Positions 56,732 to 64,000 of a stretch of DNA of 64,000 bases are shown here, piece by piece (the stretch's first letter is position 1; every line of letters starts with the position of its first letter). Position numbers and translations under genes: made by a program. The notes beneath the pieces were generated by a model. The model saw only the letters and a list, made by a program, of their open reading frames with translations, was not told the DNA's origin and searched no databases. The stretch lies in contig NZ_PNEO01000001.1 of the NCBI RefSeq assembly GCF_002870125.1, positions 186,001 to 250,000 on the forward strand. Reading direction: 5' to 3'. Source of the stretch: Burkholderia sp. WAC0059 (GTDB taxonomy: Bacteria; Pseudomonadota; Gammaproteobacteria; Burkholderiales; Burkholderiaceae).

Positions 56732-58003
56732 TTGAACAACGTTTCGAAGCGGAATCTGCAGGACGTGGACGTCGAGGTGGCGGTGATCGGCGCGGGGCCG
56801 TCGGGGGCCGTCGCCGCGGCGCTGCTCAGGCGCGCGGGCCGTTCGGTGCTCGTGCTCGAGCGCGAGCGTTTCCCGCGCTTCTCGATCGGCGAGAGCCTGC
56901 TGCCGCAGAGCATGGCGTATCTGGAGGAAGCGGGGATGCTCCAGGCCGTCGTCGAGGCGGGCTTTCAGTACAAGAACGGCGCGTGGTTCGTGCATCGCGA
57001 CCGGTCGTCGTCGTTCGACTTTCGGGAAAAGCATTCGCCGGGTTGGGGCACGACCTATCAGGTCGAGCGTGCCGCGTTCGACGATCTGCTGATCCGCTGC
57101 GCGGCGGCCCAGGGGGCCGAGGTGCGGTTCGGGCACACGGTGCGGACCATGCAGCCGGGCGTAGCGCCCCGGCTCGAGGTCGCGGACGAGGCGGGCGCAA
57201 CGTACCGCGTGAACGCGCGCTTCGTGCTCGACGCGAGCGGGTTCGGCCGCGTGCTGCCGCGGCTGCTCGATCTCGAGGCGCCGACCCGCCTGCCGGCGCG
57301 CGCGGCGCTCTTTTCGCACGTCCGCGACGCGAGGCCGGCGGGCTCGGGCGAGCGCGACAAGATCTGCGTCGCCGTGCATCCCGAGCGGCGCGACGTCTGG
57401 TTCTGGCTGATTCCGCTGGCCGGCGCGCGGGCCTCGGTCGGATGCGTGGCCGAGGCGGCTTTTTTCGACGGGTCCGAGGCGGACCGCGAGGCGCGGCTGC
57501 GCCGCCTGATCAACGAGGAACCGACGCTCGCGCGACTGATCGGCGACGCGCCGTTCCTGATGCCCGTGCGTCATCTTGGCGGCTATTCCGCGAACGTCGG
57601 GCGGCTATACGGACCGGGGTATGCGCTGCTCGGCAACGCCGGCGAGTTTCTCGACCCGGTCTTCTCGTCGGGCGTCACGATCGCGCTGAAGTCGGCGCAT
57701 CTCGCGACGCGGACGCTGGTCCGCCAGTTGCAGGGCGGGACGGTCGACTGGCAGGCGGACTACGAAGTGCCGCTGCGCAAGGGCATCGATACGTTCCGGG
57801 CGTTCGTCGAGCGCTGGTATTCCGGCGTGTTGCAGGACGTCGTGTTCCATCCGGACCAGACGCCGGCGATTCGCGCGATGATCAGCTCGGTGCTCGCCGG
57901 CTACGCGTGGGACGAGTCGAATCCGTTCGTCGCCGAACCGGGGCGGCGGCTCGACGTGCTGCGCGAAGTCTGCGTGCAGGCCGCGCCGGCGGCAGCCGGC
58001 TGA
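56732..58003 (+). CDS. FAD-dependent oxidoreductase (halogenase/geranylgeranyl-reductase-like)
   Basis: 423 residues from the TTG at 56732, preceded by GAGGA; the protein then runs NNVSKRNLQDVDVEVAVIGAGPSGAVAAALL with the FAD turn G-x-G-x2-G at residues 20-25. FSIGESLLPQSMAYLEEAGM and GNAGEFLDPVFSSGVTIALKSA are typical of the tryptophan-halogenase-like and geranylgeranyl-reductase-like flavoproteins found in APE and flexirubin clusters. The two Trp motifs of true halogenases (WxWxIP) are only partly kept (VWFWLIPLAG). It probably oxidises or otherwise modifies the aryl head. ATG 56678 is an alternative start. Confidence 0.87.
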   Translation: MNNVSKRNLQDVDVEVAVIGAGPSGAVAAALLRRAGRSVLVLERERFPRFSIGESLLPQSMAYLEEAGMLQAVVEAGFQYKNGAWFVHRDRSSSFDFREKHSPGWGTTYQVERAAFDDLLIRCAAAQGAEVRFGHTVRTMQPGVAPRLEVADEAGATYRVNARFVLDASGFGRVLPRLLDLEAPTRLPARAALFSHVRDARPAGSGERDKICVAVHPERRDVWFWLIPLAGARASVGCVAEAAFFDGSEADREARLRRLINEEPTLARLIGDAPFLMPVRHLGGYSANVGRLYGPGYALLGNAGEFLDPVFSSGVTIALKSAHLATRTLVRQLQGGTVDWQADYEVPLRKGIDTFRAFVERWYSGVLQDVVFHPDQTPAIRAMISSVLAGYAWDESNPFVAEPGRRLDVLREVCVQAAPAAAG

Positions 58004-58148
58004 TCCGCCGCGTCCGGCCCGCTTCGTCTGCCCCGTTCGCCCGCCGGAGCCCGCAACCGGTTGTGATAAAGTGCTTCGCCACAGGGGGTCGATTCTCAGG
58101 GTGAAGTCGTATGGCGGTCGGATTGCGCGGGATGCGGGGGGGCGAGTC

Positions 58149-59039
58149 GTGACGTATTGCGTCGCAATGTCGATGGACGAGGGGCTCGTGTTCCTCTCGG
58201 ACACGCGCACCAACGCGGGTGTCGACCACGTCAGCACGTCGCGCAAGATGGCGGTGTTCGAGGAGCCCGGCGAGCGCGTGATGGTGCTGCTCGTCGCCGG
58301 CAATCTCGCCATCACGCAGGCTACGCTGCAGGTGCTCGAGGAGTCGCACGCCGACGGGCGGCCCACGCTCTGGAGCGCGCCCACGATGGTCGAGGCCGCG
58401 CGCGTCGTGGGCGAGGCGGTGCGCGAGGTGTACCGGCGCGACGCCCAGGCGCTCAAGTCCTTCGACATCGACTTCAATTGCAGCTTCATCCTCGGCGGAC
58501 AGGTGCGCGGCCAGCCGATGCGGCTTTTCATGATCTACGCGGCCGGCAACTTCATCGAGACCTCGGCCGTCAACCCGTACTTCCAGATCGGCGAAGCGAA
58601 GTACGGCAAGCCGATCATCGACCGCGTGCTGACGCCTTCGACGTCGCTCGACGAGGCCGCGAAATGCGCGCTGATTTCGATGGATTCGACGCTGCGCTCG
58701 AATCTTTCGGTCGGCTTGCCGCTCGATCTGCTCGTCTACGAGCGCGATTCGCTGCGCATTACGCGCTACGCGTCGCTCGACCAGTCGAATACCTACTTCC
58801 AGATGATTCATTCGACCTGGGGCGAGCGGCTGCGCCAGGTGTTCGGCGAGATTCCGAATCCGGCCTGGGGCGAGGCCGGCGACGTGCCGCGCCGCGGCCG
58901 CGAGGCGTTCGCGACGGTGCCGCGCGCGACGCCCGGCGGCGGCCAGTCGGCCGTCGATCCGTGGCCGGAGCAGACGCTCGCGCAGGCCGGCTCCGGGGAG
59001 CCCGCGCAGGCGCCGCCGGCGCCGTCCTCCGGCACGTGA
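58149..59039 (+). CDS. Anbu proteasome-type protease
   Basis: 296 residues from the GTG at 58149, which places Thr2 directly after the start (TYCVAMSMDEGLVFLSDTRTNAGVDHVST), as needed for an N-terminal threonine nucleophile. KMAVFEEPGERVMVLLVAGNLAITQ, FNCSFILGGQ and FMIYAAGNFIETSAVNPYFQIGEAKYGKPIIDRV are the family signatures of the ancestral beta subunit. A Pro/Ala/Gly-rich tail of about 45 residues follows the core. Anbu normally sits with alpha-E, ATP-grasp and transglutaminase genes; here it stands alone, and the alpha-E gene is 20 kb upstream beyond the APE cluster. Confidence 0.92.
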   Translation: MTYCVAMSMDEGLVFLSDTRTNAGVDHVSTSRKMAVFEEPGERVMVLLVAGNLAITQATLQVLEESHADGRPTLWSAPTMVEAARVVGEAVREVYRRDAQALKSFDIDFNCSFILGGQVRGQPMRLFMIYAAGNFIETSAVNPYFQIGEAKYGKPIIDRVLTPSTSLDEAAKCALISMDSTLRSNLSVGLPLDLLVYERDSLRITRYASLDQSNTYFQMIHSTWGERLRQVFGEIPNPAWGEAGDVPRRGREAFATVPRATPGGGQSAVDPWPEQTLAQAGSGEPAQAPPAPSSGT

Positions 59040-59044
59040 CTTGC

Positions 59045-59102
59045 GGCAACGCCGCGCGCGGACGGCGTTGCCACGGTTGCCCGGCGCCCCGCCCGGCAAC
59101 CG
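59045..59102 (+). terminator. Two consecutive hairpins after the Anbu gene
   Basis: GGCAACGCCG (59045-59054) pairs with CGGCGTTGCC (59063-59072), and CGGTTGCC (59074-59081) pairs with GGCAACCG (59095-59102). They start 6 nt past the stop codon. No T-run follows, so they may protect the 3' end or act in Rho-assisted termination. The two stems share the GGCAAC word, so alternative pairing between them is possible. Confidence 0.45.
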
Positions 59103-59255
59103 TCTCCGACCGGCTTCCCGACCGTTCACCGCCTCGCACGGGCCGCCGCGCCCTTGCACGACGGCCTGATCCGGCCGGATAATGCGCGGTCGATCCGGCC
59201 GCGATTTCGCCGTTGCCGCGCCGCCCGATCGTTTCCCGCCACTTTCCGCCGCGCT

Positions 59256-60686
59256 GTGTTCACCAACTCGCGTTTTTTCGAGCTTCTGCGCATTCCCGGT
59301 TTCACGCCGCTCGCGGGCGCCGCGTTGATGCTCGGCGTGGCGATGTCGTTCACCGCCCCTTACCTGTCGCTCTTCGGCATCGAACGCGCCGGCATGACGC
59401 CGTTGCGGCTCGGCATCTTCATGACCGTCATCGCGACGAGCGGCGTGCTCGCGAGCACGGCAGCCGGCCGCTGGTGCGACGCGACGGGGCGGCACCGGCC
59501 GCTGCTGCTCGCGTCGCTCTGCGCGGCCGCGCTCGGCTATCTGTGCCTGTGCGTGCTGCGCGACTACCGCGCGCTGCTGGCGGTCGGCATCGTCTTCATC
59601 GGCGCCGGCGGCTCGGCGCTCTCGCTCGTGTTTTCGTTCAGCCGCGCGGCGCTGCCCGCCGTCGACGACGCGCAACGCACGTTCGCGAGCGCGACGCTGC
59701 GCACGATCCTTTCGGCCGCCTGGGTGTTCGGTCCGGCCGTCGGCGCGCTGGTGCTGGCCGCCTCGGGTTTTTACGGCCTGTTCCTGTTCGCGGCCGCGAG
59801 CTTCGCCGCGTGCGCGGCGATTGTCTGGCGCATGCGCGAGCCGCGCGCGGACCCGGTGGACGAGCACGCCACGCAGCATCTCGCACCGCGTCCGCAGCCG
59901 TCTTCGTCGTCCCGGCCGATGCCGGGCCCGCAGCCTCAGGCGCAGGCGGCCGCCGTGGAGCCGGGCGCGCTGCCCGGCGTCGGGGCCGCGGCCGAGCTCT
60001 CCGACGGGGAGACGCAGGCCGCCGGCATCGCGCGCGCAACGGCGGCGCGGCGCGCGGCGCCGGCCGTCGACGCGTCGGCCCACGACATCATGCGCGCCAT
60101 CGTCGCGCTGACGCTGATCGGCCTCGCCGCCAACGCGACGATGATCGTGTTGCCGCTCTACATCGTGCACGGCCTGAGGGGCTCGCACCTTCAGGTGTCG
60201 ATCATGCTGGGGCTCGGCGCGCTGATGGAGATTCCGATGATGCTCGCGCTCGGCGCGCGGGCCTCGAAGCTGCACAAGCCGCACTGGCTGGCGGCCTGCG
60301 CGAGCGTGCATGCCGTGTATTTCCTCGCGATGGCGCTCGCGCCGAACGTGCATGCGCTGATCCCGATGCAGGTTCTCAATGCGTTCGTCGTTGCGGTGAC
60401 GTCGTGTCTCGGCATGACCTACGTGCAGGACCTGATGCCGGATTCGCCGGGGCGCGCGACGGCGCTGTTCTTCAACGCGTCGCGCGTCGGGTCGATTCTC
60501 TCGGGCGTGCTCTCGGGCTTGCTGGTGCAGGCGCTCGGCTATCGCGGCACGTTCGTCTGCTGTGCCGCGCTCGCGCTGTGCGCGCTCGTGCTGTTCGCGG
60601 TGCCGGGCGAGTATTACGGGCGGATGGCGCGGGCGTTGGGCCGGCGCATCGCGCGCGGGCTGGACCGCGGACGGACACGGCGGTGA
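59256..60686 (+). CDS. MFS transporter, sugar-efflux (SET)-like
   Basis: About 476 residues from the GTG at 59256; the start is uncertain and an ATG at 59154 gives a basic, non-conserved extension. Twelve membrane segments are split by a long cytoplasmic loop of about 85 residues rich in Pro, Gln, Ala and Ser (from EPRADPVDEH to VDASAHD). FELLRIPGFTPLAGAALMLGVAMSFTAPYLSLFGIERAGMTPLRLGIFMTV and FFNASRVGSILSGVLSGLLVQALGYRGTF resemble the SetA/SetB sugar-efflux carriers. The loop is unusually long for this group. It follows Anbu on the same strand beyond two hairpins. Confidence 0.82.
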   Translation: MFTNSRFFELLRIPGFTPLAGAALMLGVAMSFTAPYLSLFGIERAGMTPLRLGIFMTVIATSGVLASTAAGRWCDATGRHRPLLLASLCAAALGYLCLCVLRDYRALLAVGIVFIGAGGSALSLVFSFSRAALPAVDDAQRTFASATLRTILSAAWVFGPAVGALVLAASGFYGLFLFAAASFAACAAIVWRMREPRADPVDEHATQHLAPRPQPSSSSRPMPGPQPQAQAAAVEPGALPGVGAAAELSDGETQAAGIARATAARRAAPAVDASAHDIMRAIVALTLIGLAANATMIVLPLYIVHGLRGSHLQVSIMLGLGALMEIPMMLALGARASKLHKPHWLAACASVHAVYFLAMALAPNVHALIPMQVLNAFVVAVTSCLGMTYVQDLMPDSPGRATALFFNASRVGSILSGVLSGLLVQALGYRGTFVCCAALALCALVLFAVPGEYYGRMARALGRRIARGLDRGRTRR

Positions 60687-60807
60687 AACGGGCGCGCCGG
60701 CTGGGCGCCCGGTTCTGCCGCCGTCCGCACGCCGCTCTGGGGGCGCGAGCCCGGGAGTCTGAGGGGACGCCGTGCCGGGTCCGGGCCGGCGCGGGCCGCT
60801 GCGCGAA

Positions 60808-62325
60808 CTAGAGGCTTGCTGCCGTCTCGTCGCGATGGGTCTGGCGTTCCGGGCGCCCGGCGGTCGGCGCGGGCGGATCGACGTCGGTCGGGGATTCGAA
60901 GTCTTCGGCGTCCACGTCGTAGCCCGACGGCTCCCAGCGGATCGCGAGCAGCGCGATCAGCCCGCAGAGCGGCGCGAGCGCGATGATCCAGAACACCTTC
61001 GTATGGAGCGCGGCCGCCAGCACCGGGAACAGGAACAGCGACACGGTCGAGCTCGCGCGCATCAGCGTCTGGTTGAGACCGACGCCGACGCCGCGCAGCG
61101 AAGTCGGGTAGGCGAGCGAGGCGAACGTCATGCTGTGCGAGCCTGGCCCGATGCCCTGGCCGAGCAGGAACGCGGCGAGCAGCGCCACCGCGCTGGCGAC
61201 GGCGATGCCCGTCGCGGGCTTGCCGACGATCGCGAGTCCGACGAGCGCGGCGAACTGGATGACGTAGCCGAGCACGGTCAGCGGCCATGCGCCGACGCGC
61301 GGCACGATGCGCACCGAAACGAGCCCGCCGACGAAGGCGAAGCCGAGGTTGAGCACGAGCGAGGCGAGGATCGTGGTTAGCATCGACTGCGCGAGGAAGC
61401 TCGAGAGGATGACGGGCAGGCCGAAGGCCACGGCGTTGTAGGCGAACGAGGACGCGACGCCGATCACCGTCGCGAGCACGGTGCGCCGCCGGTAGACGCC
61501 GCGCAGCAGCGCGCCGTAGTTGCGCCAGGCGGCCCGGTGCGGGGCGGCGGAATGGGCGGGCGCGTCGTCGGCGAGCGCGGCGTCGATGCCGTAGGCGCGC
61601 TTGAGGATGCGGGCGGCCGAGGTCAGATCGCCCTGGTTCGCGGCCCACACGGGCGACTCGCTGATGTAGCGGCTGCGCACGGCGATGATGACGAGCGCGG
61701 GCACGGCGCCGAAGCCGAGCGTGATCCTCCACAGCAGTCCCTCGTGCGCGGCGGGCAGGCTCGAGTAGAACGCAAGCACGAGCAGGTACGACACGCTGAT
61801 CGCCGCGTACCAGACGGGGCACCACATCGCGACGCGCGCGGCCTTGTTGCCGCGTCCGGCCAGGCGCGAGAACTCGGCGAGGAACGCCATCGCCACCGGC
61901 AGGTCGATGCCGACGCCGAGCCCCATCACGAAGCGCGCGCCGCCGAGCACCCAGGCGTTCGGCGCGAACGCGCAGGCGAGCGCGGCGACGACGAAAAAGA
62001 ACATGTCGGCCATGAACACGCGATAGCGGCCGATGCGGTCGGTCAGAAAGCCGCCGATGAACGCGCCGACGATGGCGCCGAACGTGATGGCCGAGGCGAC
62101 GAAGCCGGCGCCGGTCGGGCTCAGCGCGAACTCGCGCGATATGTCCTTCATGCCGAACGCGAGCGCGCCGAGGTCGTAGGCGTCGAGAAACACGCCGCCG
62201 AGCGCGATGGCGACGACGATGCGGGCGTGGCTGCCGCGCGCGGCGCCGTCGTTGACGAGCTGCGAGACGTCGGCGGCCGAGCGGATGACGGGCCGCGAGG
62301 CGGGTAGGGTAGCGGAGGAGTTCAT
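60808..62325 (-). CDS. MFS transporter, sugar-porter/organic-acid type
   Basis: 505 residues, 12 membrane segments. VAIALGGVFLDAYDLGALAFG is segment 1 with an acidic pair, GAFIGGFLTDRIGRYRVFMAD the A-loop (D-R-x-G-R), GARFVMGLGVGIDLPVAMAFLAEFS and RYISESPVW the sugar-porter signature (PESPRW-like). LPVILSSFLAQSM and GIGPGSHSMTFASLAYPTSLRGVGVGLNQTLMR lie in the second half. Substrate unknown; it could carry a sugar or an aromatic/organic acid. It is convergent with the SET-like gene. The 121-nt convergent gap has one short stem (CGGGCGC/GCGCCCG) with no T-run. Confidence 0.87.
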   Translation of the reverse strand: MNSSATLPASRPVIRSAADVSQLVNDGAARGSHARIVVAIALGGVFLDAYDLGALAFGMKDISREFALSPTGAGFVASAITFGAIVGAFIGGFLTDRIGRYRVFMADMFFFVVAALACAFAPNAWVLGGARFVMGLGVGIDLPVAMAFLAEFSRLAGRGNKAARVAMWCPVWYAAISVSYLLVLAFYSSLPAAHEGLLWRITLGFGAVPALVIIAVRSRYISESPVWAANQGDLTSAARILKRAYGIDAALADDAPAHSAAPHRAAWRNYGALLRGVYRRRTVLATVIGVASSFAYNAVAFGLPVILSSFLAQSMLTTILASLVLNLGFAFVGGLVSVRIVPRVGAWPLTVLGYVIQFAALVGLAIVGKPATGIAVASAVALLAAFLLGQGIGPGSHSMTFASLAYPTSLRGVGVGLNQTLMRASSTVSLFLFPVLAAALHTKVFWIIALAPLCGLIALLAIRWEPSGYDVDAEDFESPTDVDPPAPTAGRPERQTHRDETAASL

Positions 62326-62477
62326 GCGGGGACGCCCGGTCGGGGCGGTAAAAACGGATAACGCGTGATCCTAACGGTCGCGGCGAAGGCGGCCAAATCG
62401 TTTTTCGTCATGAGCTCATGCCATGCGGCGGCGGGAGCCGCCGTGCCGGCGCTACGGCCGGTTTCGGCGCGGGTTCG

Positions 62478-62957
62478 TCAGTGCATGTAGGTCACGCGCC
62501 GCTCGCGGGCGCGCAATTCGAGGCCCGCGTCGAGCAGCGCGATGGCGAACCAGCGGGCGATCTTGAGCACGCCGCTTGCACCGGCCGGCGGCAGCCAGTC
62601 GTTGAGGATCTGCATGGCCGCCTCGCTGCGCGTGGACTGGAGAAGGGCGATGGTCTGCAGCAGCGAGGCTTCGTCGTGGGCGAGCTCGGTGGCGCAGCGG
62701 CAGCGCGTGTCGAGCGGCCGGTTCGACGCGCATTGCAGCGCGGCCATCAGCAGGTCGAAGTGGCCGATGCCCTCGATGCGCAGCCCGGCCTCGGCCAGCG
62801 TGCCGTGCCAGCTTGCACGGTTGCCGTGGGCGTCGCAGTGCGGCCGCAGCCATGTGCGCACCGCCTGCAGCACGACCTGTTCGGCGGTATCGGCATACGG
62901 CGCGAACGGGTCGTCGGGCAGCGTGTCATCGGCGGTGAACGGGTTCTGGTAGTTCAT
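62478..62957 (-). CDS. Uncharacterised protein, 159 aa, behind a Fur-box-like site
   Basis: 159 residues from the ATG at 62957 (GGAGG 4 nt upstream). It opens MNYQNPFTADD and PDDPFAPYADTAEQ, then a helical domain: VVLQAVRTWLRPHC, FDLLMAALQCA, CRCATELAHDEASLLQTIALLQ, AAMQILNDWLPPAGASGVLKIARWFAIALLDAGLELRARERRV. Four cysteines occur (C64, C96-x-C98 type spacing among them), no membrane segment or signal. I do not recognise the family. A palindrome with arms AAATGA/TCATTT about 100 nt upstream suggests control by Fur and a role in iron stress. Confidence 0.75.
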   Translation of the reverse strand: MNYQNPFTADDTLPDDPFAPYADTAEQVVLQAVRTWLRPHCDAHGNRASWHGTLAEAGLRIEGIGHFDLLMAALQCASNRPLDTRCRCATELAHDEASLLQTIALLQSTRSEAAMQILNDWLPPAGASGVLKIARWFAIALLDAGLELRARERRVTYMH

Positions 62958-63056
62958 GTGACCTCCGGCGGGCGCGGGCCGCCGGCGCGCCGATGGGCGG
63001 TGCGCCGGGCTCACGCGATGCATGGGAGGATGATCGCCCGAATCATTCTTAAATGC

Positions 63057-63071
63057 AAATGATTCTCATTT
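63057..63071. promoter_or_regulatory. Fur-box-like palindrome
   Basis: AAATGATTCTCATTT has arms AAATGA and TCATTT around TTC, close to the NATA/TGATWATCATT-type core bound by Fur. The neighbouring AATCATT at 63041-63047 pairs with AATGATT at 63058-63064, giving an overlapping second repeat, as in strong Fur sites. It lies 100 nt before the uncharacterised gene (leftward) and 470 nt before nuoM. Confidence 0.65.
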
Positions 63072-63145
63072 AAATTTGTTACTGCGGAATCGCGTAGACG
63101 TAGAAAGAAGGGTGCGTCCCGTCCCCGTCTGCCGATGCGAAAGTA

Positions 63146-63175
63146 ATGAAACTTAAATAGATATGAAATTATAAT
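63146..63175 (+). promoter_or_regulatory. Candidate promoter upstream of nuoM
   Basis: TATAAT at 63170-63175 is a perfect -10 hexamer; ATGAAA at 63146-63151, 18 bp before it, matches four of six -35 positions. The whole stretch 63040-63340 is A/T-rich. A leader of about 360 nt would precede nuoM. Otherwise 63072-63538 contains no credible gene. Confidence 0.4.
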
Positions 63176-63538
63176 GTACGGATTTGCCGGGCGCCGCCTG
63201 GCGCGCCCCGTTGGGCGAATGGCGCCGAAGTACCGCAGTTGGCCTGGCGAAAAGCCCGTTCGACAGCCGGTCGGCGGCTTTTGGAGTAAAACATAAATTC
63301 CGCAAAAACAATGACTTGTAACAATATGCAAATATAGTTTGGTTGCTGCGCTGCAAAACTCCCGTTTTCCGATTACGCTCGTTAACCCTTGAGCCCCTGC
63401 TGTGCTTCGCCGGGCAGCTAACGCTTTCATTACGACCCGGCGGCCGCGGGCATCGCTCGACGTGGAGCTTTCGTTTTCATTGCGCGCCGTGCCGGCGCCC
63501 ATGACGCTACTGACTACGTATTTTTAAGGTCTCGTCGA

Positions 63539-64000
63539 ATGCAATCCGTTCCGTTTCTGAGTCTGGCGATCTGGATTCCCATCCTGTTCGGTGTCATCGT
63601 GCTGCGCGTCGGTTCGGACGACCACCCGCAACGCGCGCGCTGGCTGGCCCTGATCGGCGCGATCGTCGGCCTGCTGGTGACGCTGCCGCTCATCAGCGGC
63701 TTCGACAATCACGCGAACGCCATGCAGTTCGTCGAGTTCCACAACTGGCTGCCGCAGTTCGGCGTGGGCTACCGCCTCGGCATCGACGGCATCTCGATGT
63801 GGCTCGTCGTGCTGACCGCCTTCACGACGCTCGCCATCGTGCTCGCCTCGTGGGTTTCGATCACCGAGCGCGTCGCGCAATACTTCGGCGCGTTCCTGAT
63901 CCTCTCCGGCCTGATGGTCGGCACGTTCGCGACGCTCGACGGCATGCTCTTCTACGTGTTCTTCGAGGCGACGCTGATCCCGCTGTACCTGCTGATCGGT
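63539..64000 (+). CDS. nuoM: NADH-quinone oxidoreductase subunit M, N-terminal part
   Basis: The first 154 residues are in the window; the gene runs past its end. AAGG lies 9 nt before the ATG. FLSLAIWIPILFGVIVLRVGSD, then NAMQFVEFHNWLPQFGVGYRLGIDGISMWLVVLTAFTTL, then MLFYVFFEATLIPLYLLIG are NuoM hallmarks: the GIDGIS motif and the Glu of FFEATLIP (proton channel, equivalent to E144 of E. coli NuoM). In a nuo operon nuoL would precede it directly; here there is a 580-nt non-coding gap and an unrelated leftward gene. This looks like a separate copy with its own promoter, perhaps joined to genes beyond the window. Confidence 0.88.
   Translation, partial: MQSVPFLSLAIWIPILFGVIVLRVGSDDHPQRARWLALIGAIVGLLVTLPLISGFDNHANAMQFVEFHNWLPQFGVGYRLGIDGISMWLVVLTAFTTLAIVLASWVSITERVAQYFGAFLILSGLMVGTFATLDGMLFYVFFEATLIPLYLLIG

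Noticed and set aside
60692..60715. Terminator between the two convergent MFS genes
   Set aside because: A 7-bp stem is present but without T-runs on either side, so it is too weak to list.

Overview
The window is high-GC DNA with tightly packed, ATGA-coupled operons. Its gene content (a cepacian-type bce locus, a glc glycolate operon, an aryl-polyene cluster, an Anbu proteasome homologue) points to Burkholderia sensu lato (Burkholderiaceae, Betaproteobacteria). The species cannot be named from the sequence alone. No rRNA, complete tRNA, CRISPR array, transposase or phage gene was found.

Layout. (1) 1-19.3 kb: exopolysaccharide locus. The order is end of a glycosyltransferase (bceH-like), Wzy polymerase (bceI), two glycosyltransferases (bceJ, bceK), then a 1.9-kb HxlR regulator / Old Yellow Enzyme pair, then bceM-bceN-bceO (leftward) and bceP-bceQ-bceR (rightward), bceS (leftward) and bceT (rightward). 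This matches the published cepacian bce-I and bce-II clusters joined in one place: GDP-rhamnose synthesis (BceN/M), assembly (BceH/J/K/R), acetylation (BceO/S), flipping (BceQ), polymerisation (BceI) and UDP-glucose supply (BceT). A 47-aa membrane-peptide gene lies between bceS and bceT. (2) 19.5-29.1 kb: two acid-peptidase homologues (S53 sedolisin, S10 carboxypeptidase), a nucleoside deoxyribosyltransferase, an ACS-type MFS transporter with a strong terminator, an AbrB-type membrane protein plus a small membrane protein facing a TetR regulator across two palindromic operators, and a secreted MetX-like hydrolase. (3) 29.4-34.7 kb: glcDEFG (leftward) facing glcC, with two TGGTCATACCA operators between them. 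(4) 34.9-38.3 kb: cytochrome b561, a family-2 membrane glycosyltransferase and an alpha-E protein. (5) 38.9-58.0 kb: a complete aryl-polyene (APE) gene cluster: CLF, acyltransferase, two ACPs, membrane protein, ligase-dehydratase fusion, glycosyltransferase-acyltransferase fusion, aromatic ammonia-lyase, thioesterase, LolA-like carrier, MMPL exporter, three ketosynthases, dehydratase, ketoreductase, two paralogous envelope proteins, a methyltransferase and an FAD oxidoreductase. (6) 58.1-64 kb: Anbu proteasome-type protease, two MFS transporters, an uncharacterised gene behind a Fur-box-like palindrome, and the start of a nuoM without nuoL upstream.

The most notable points are these. The APE cluster sits between an alpha-E gene and an Anbu gene, which are normally members of one short operon whose ATP-grasp and transglutaminase partners are not seen here. 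The APE cluster carries its own MIO-type ammonia-lyase and two domain fusions. The paired TetR operators differ by about one helical turn of spacing. The nuoM gene appears to be an orphan copy.
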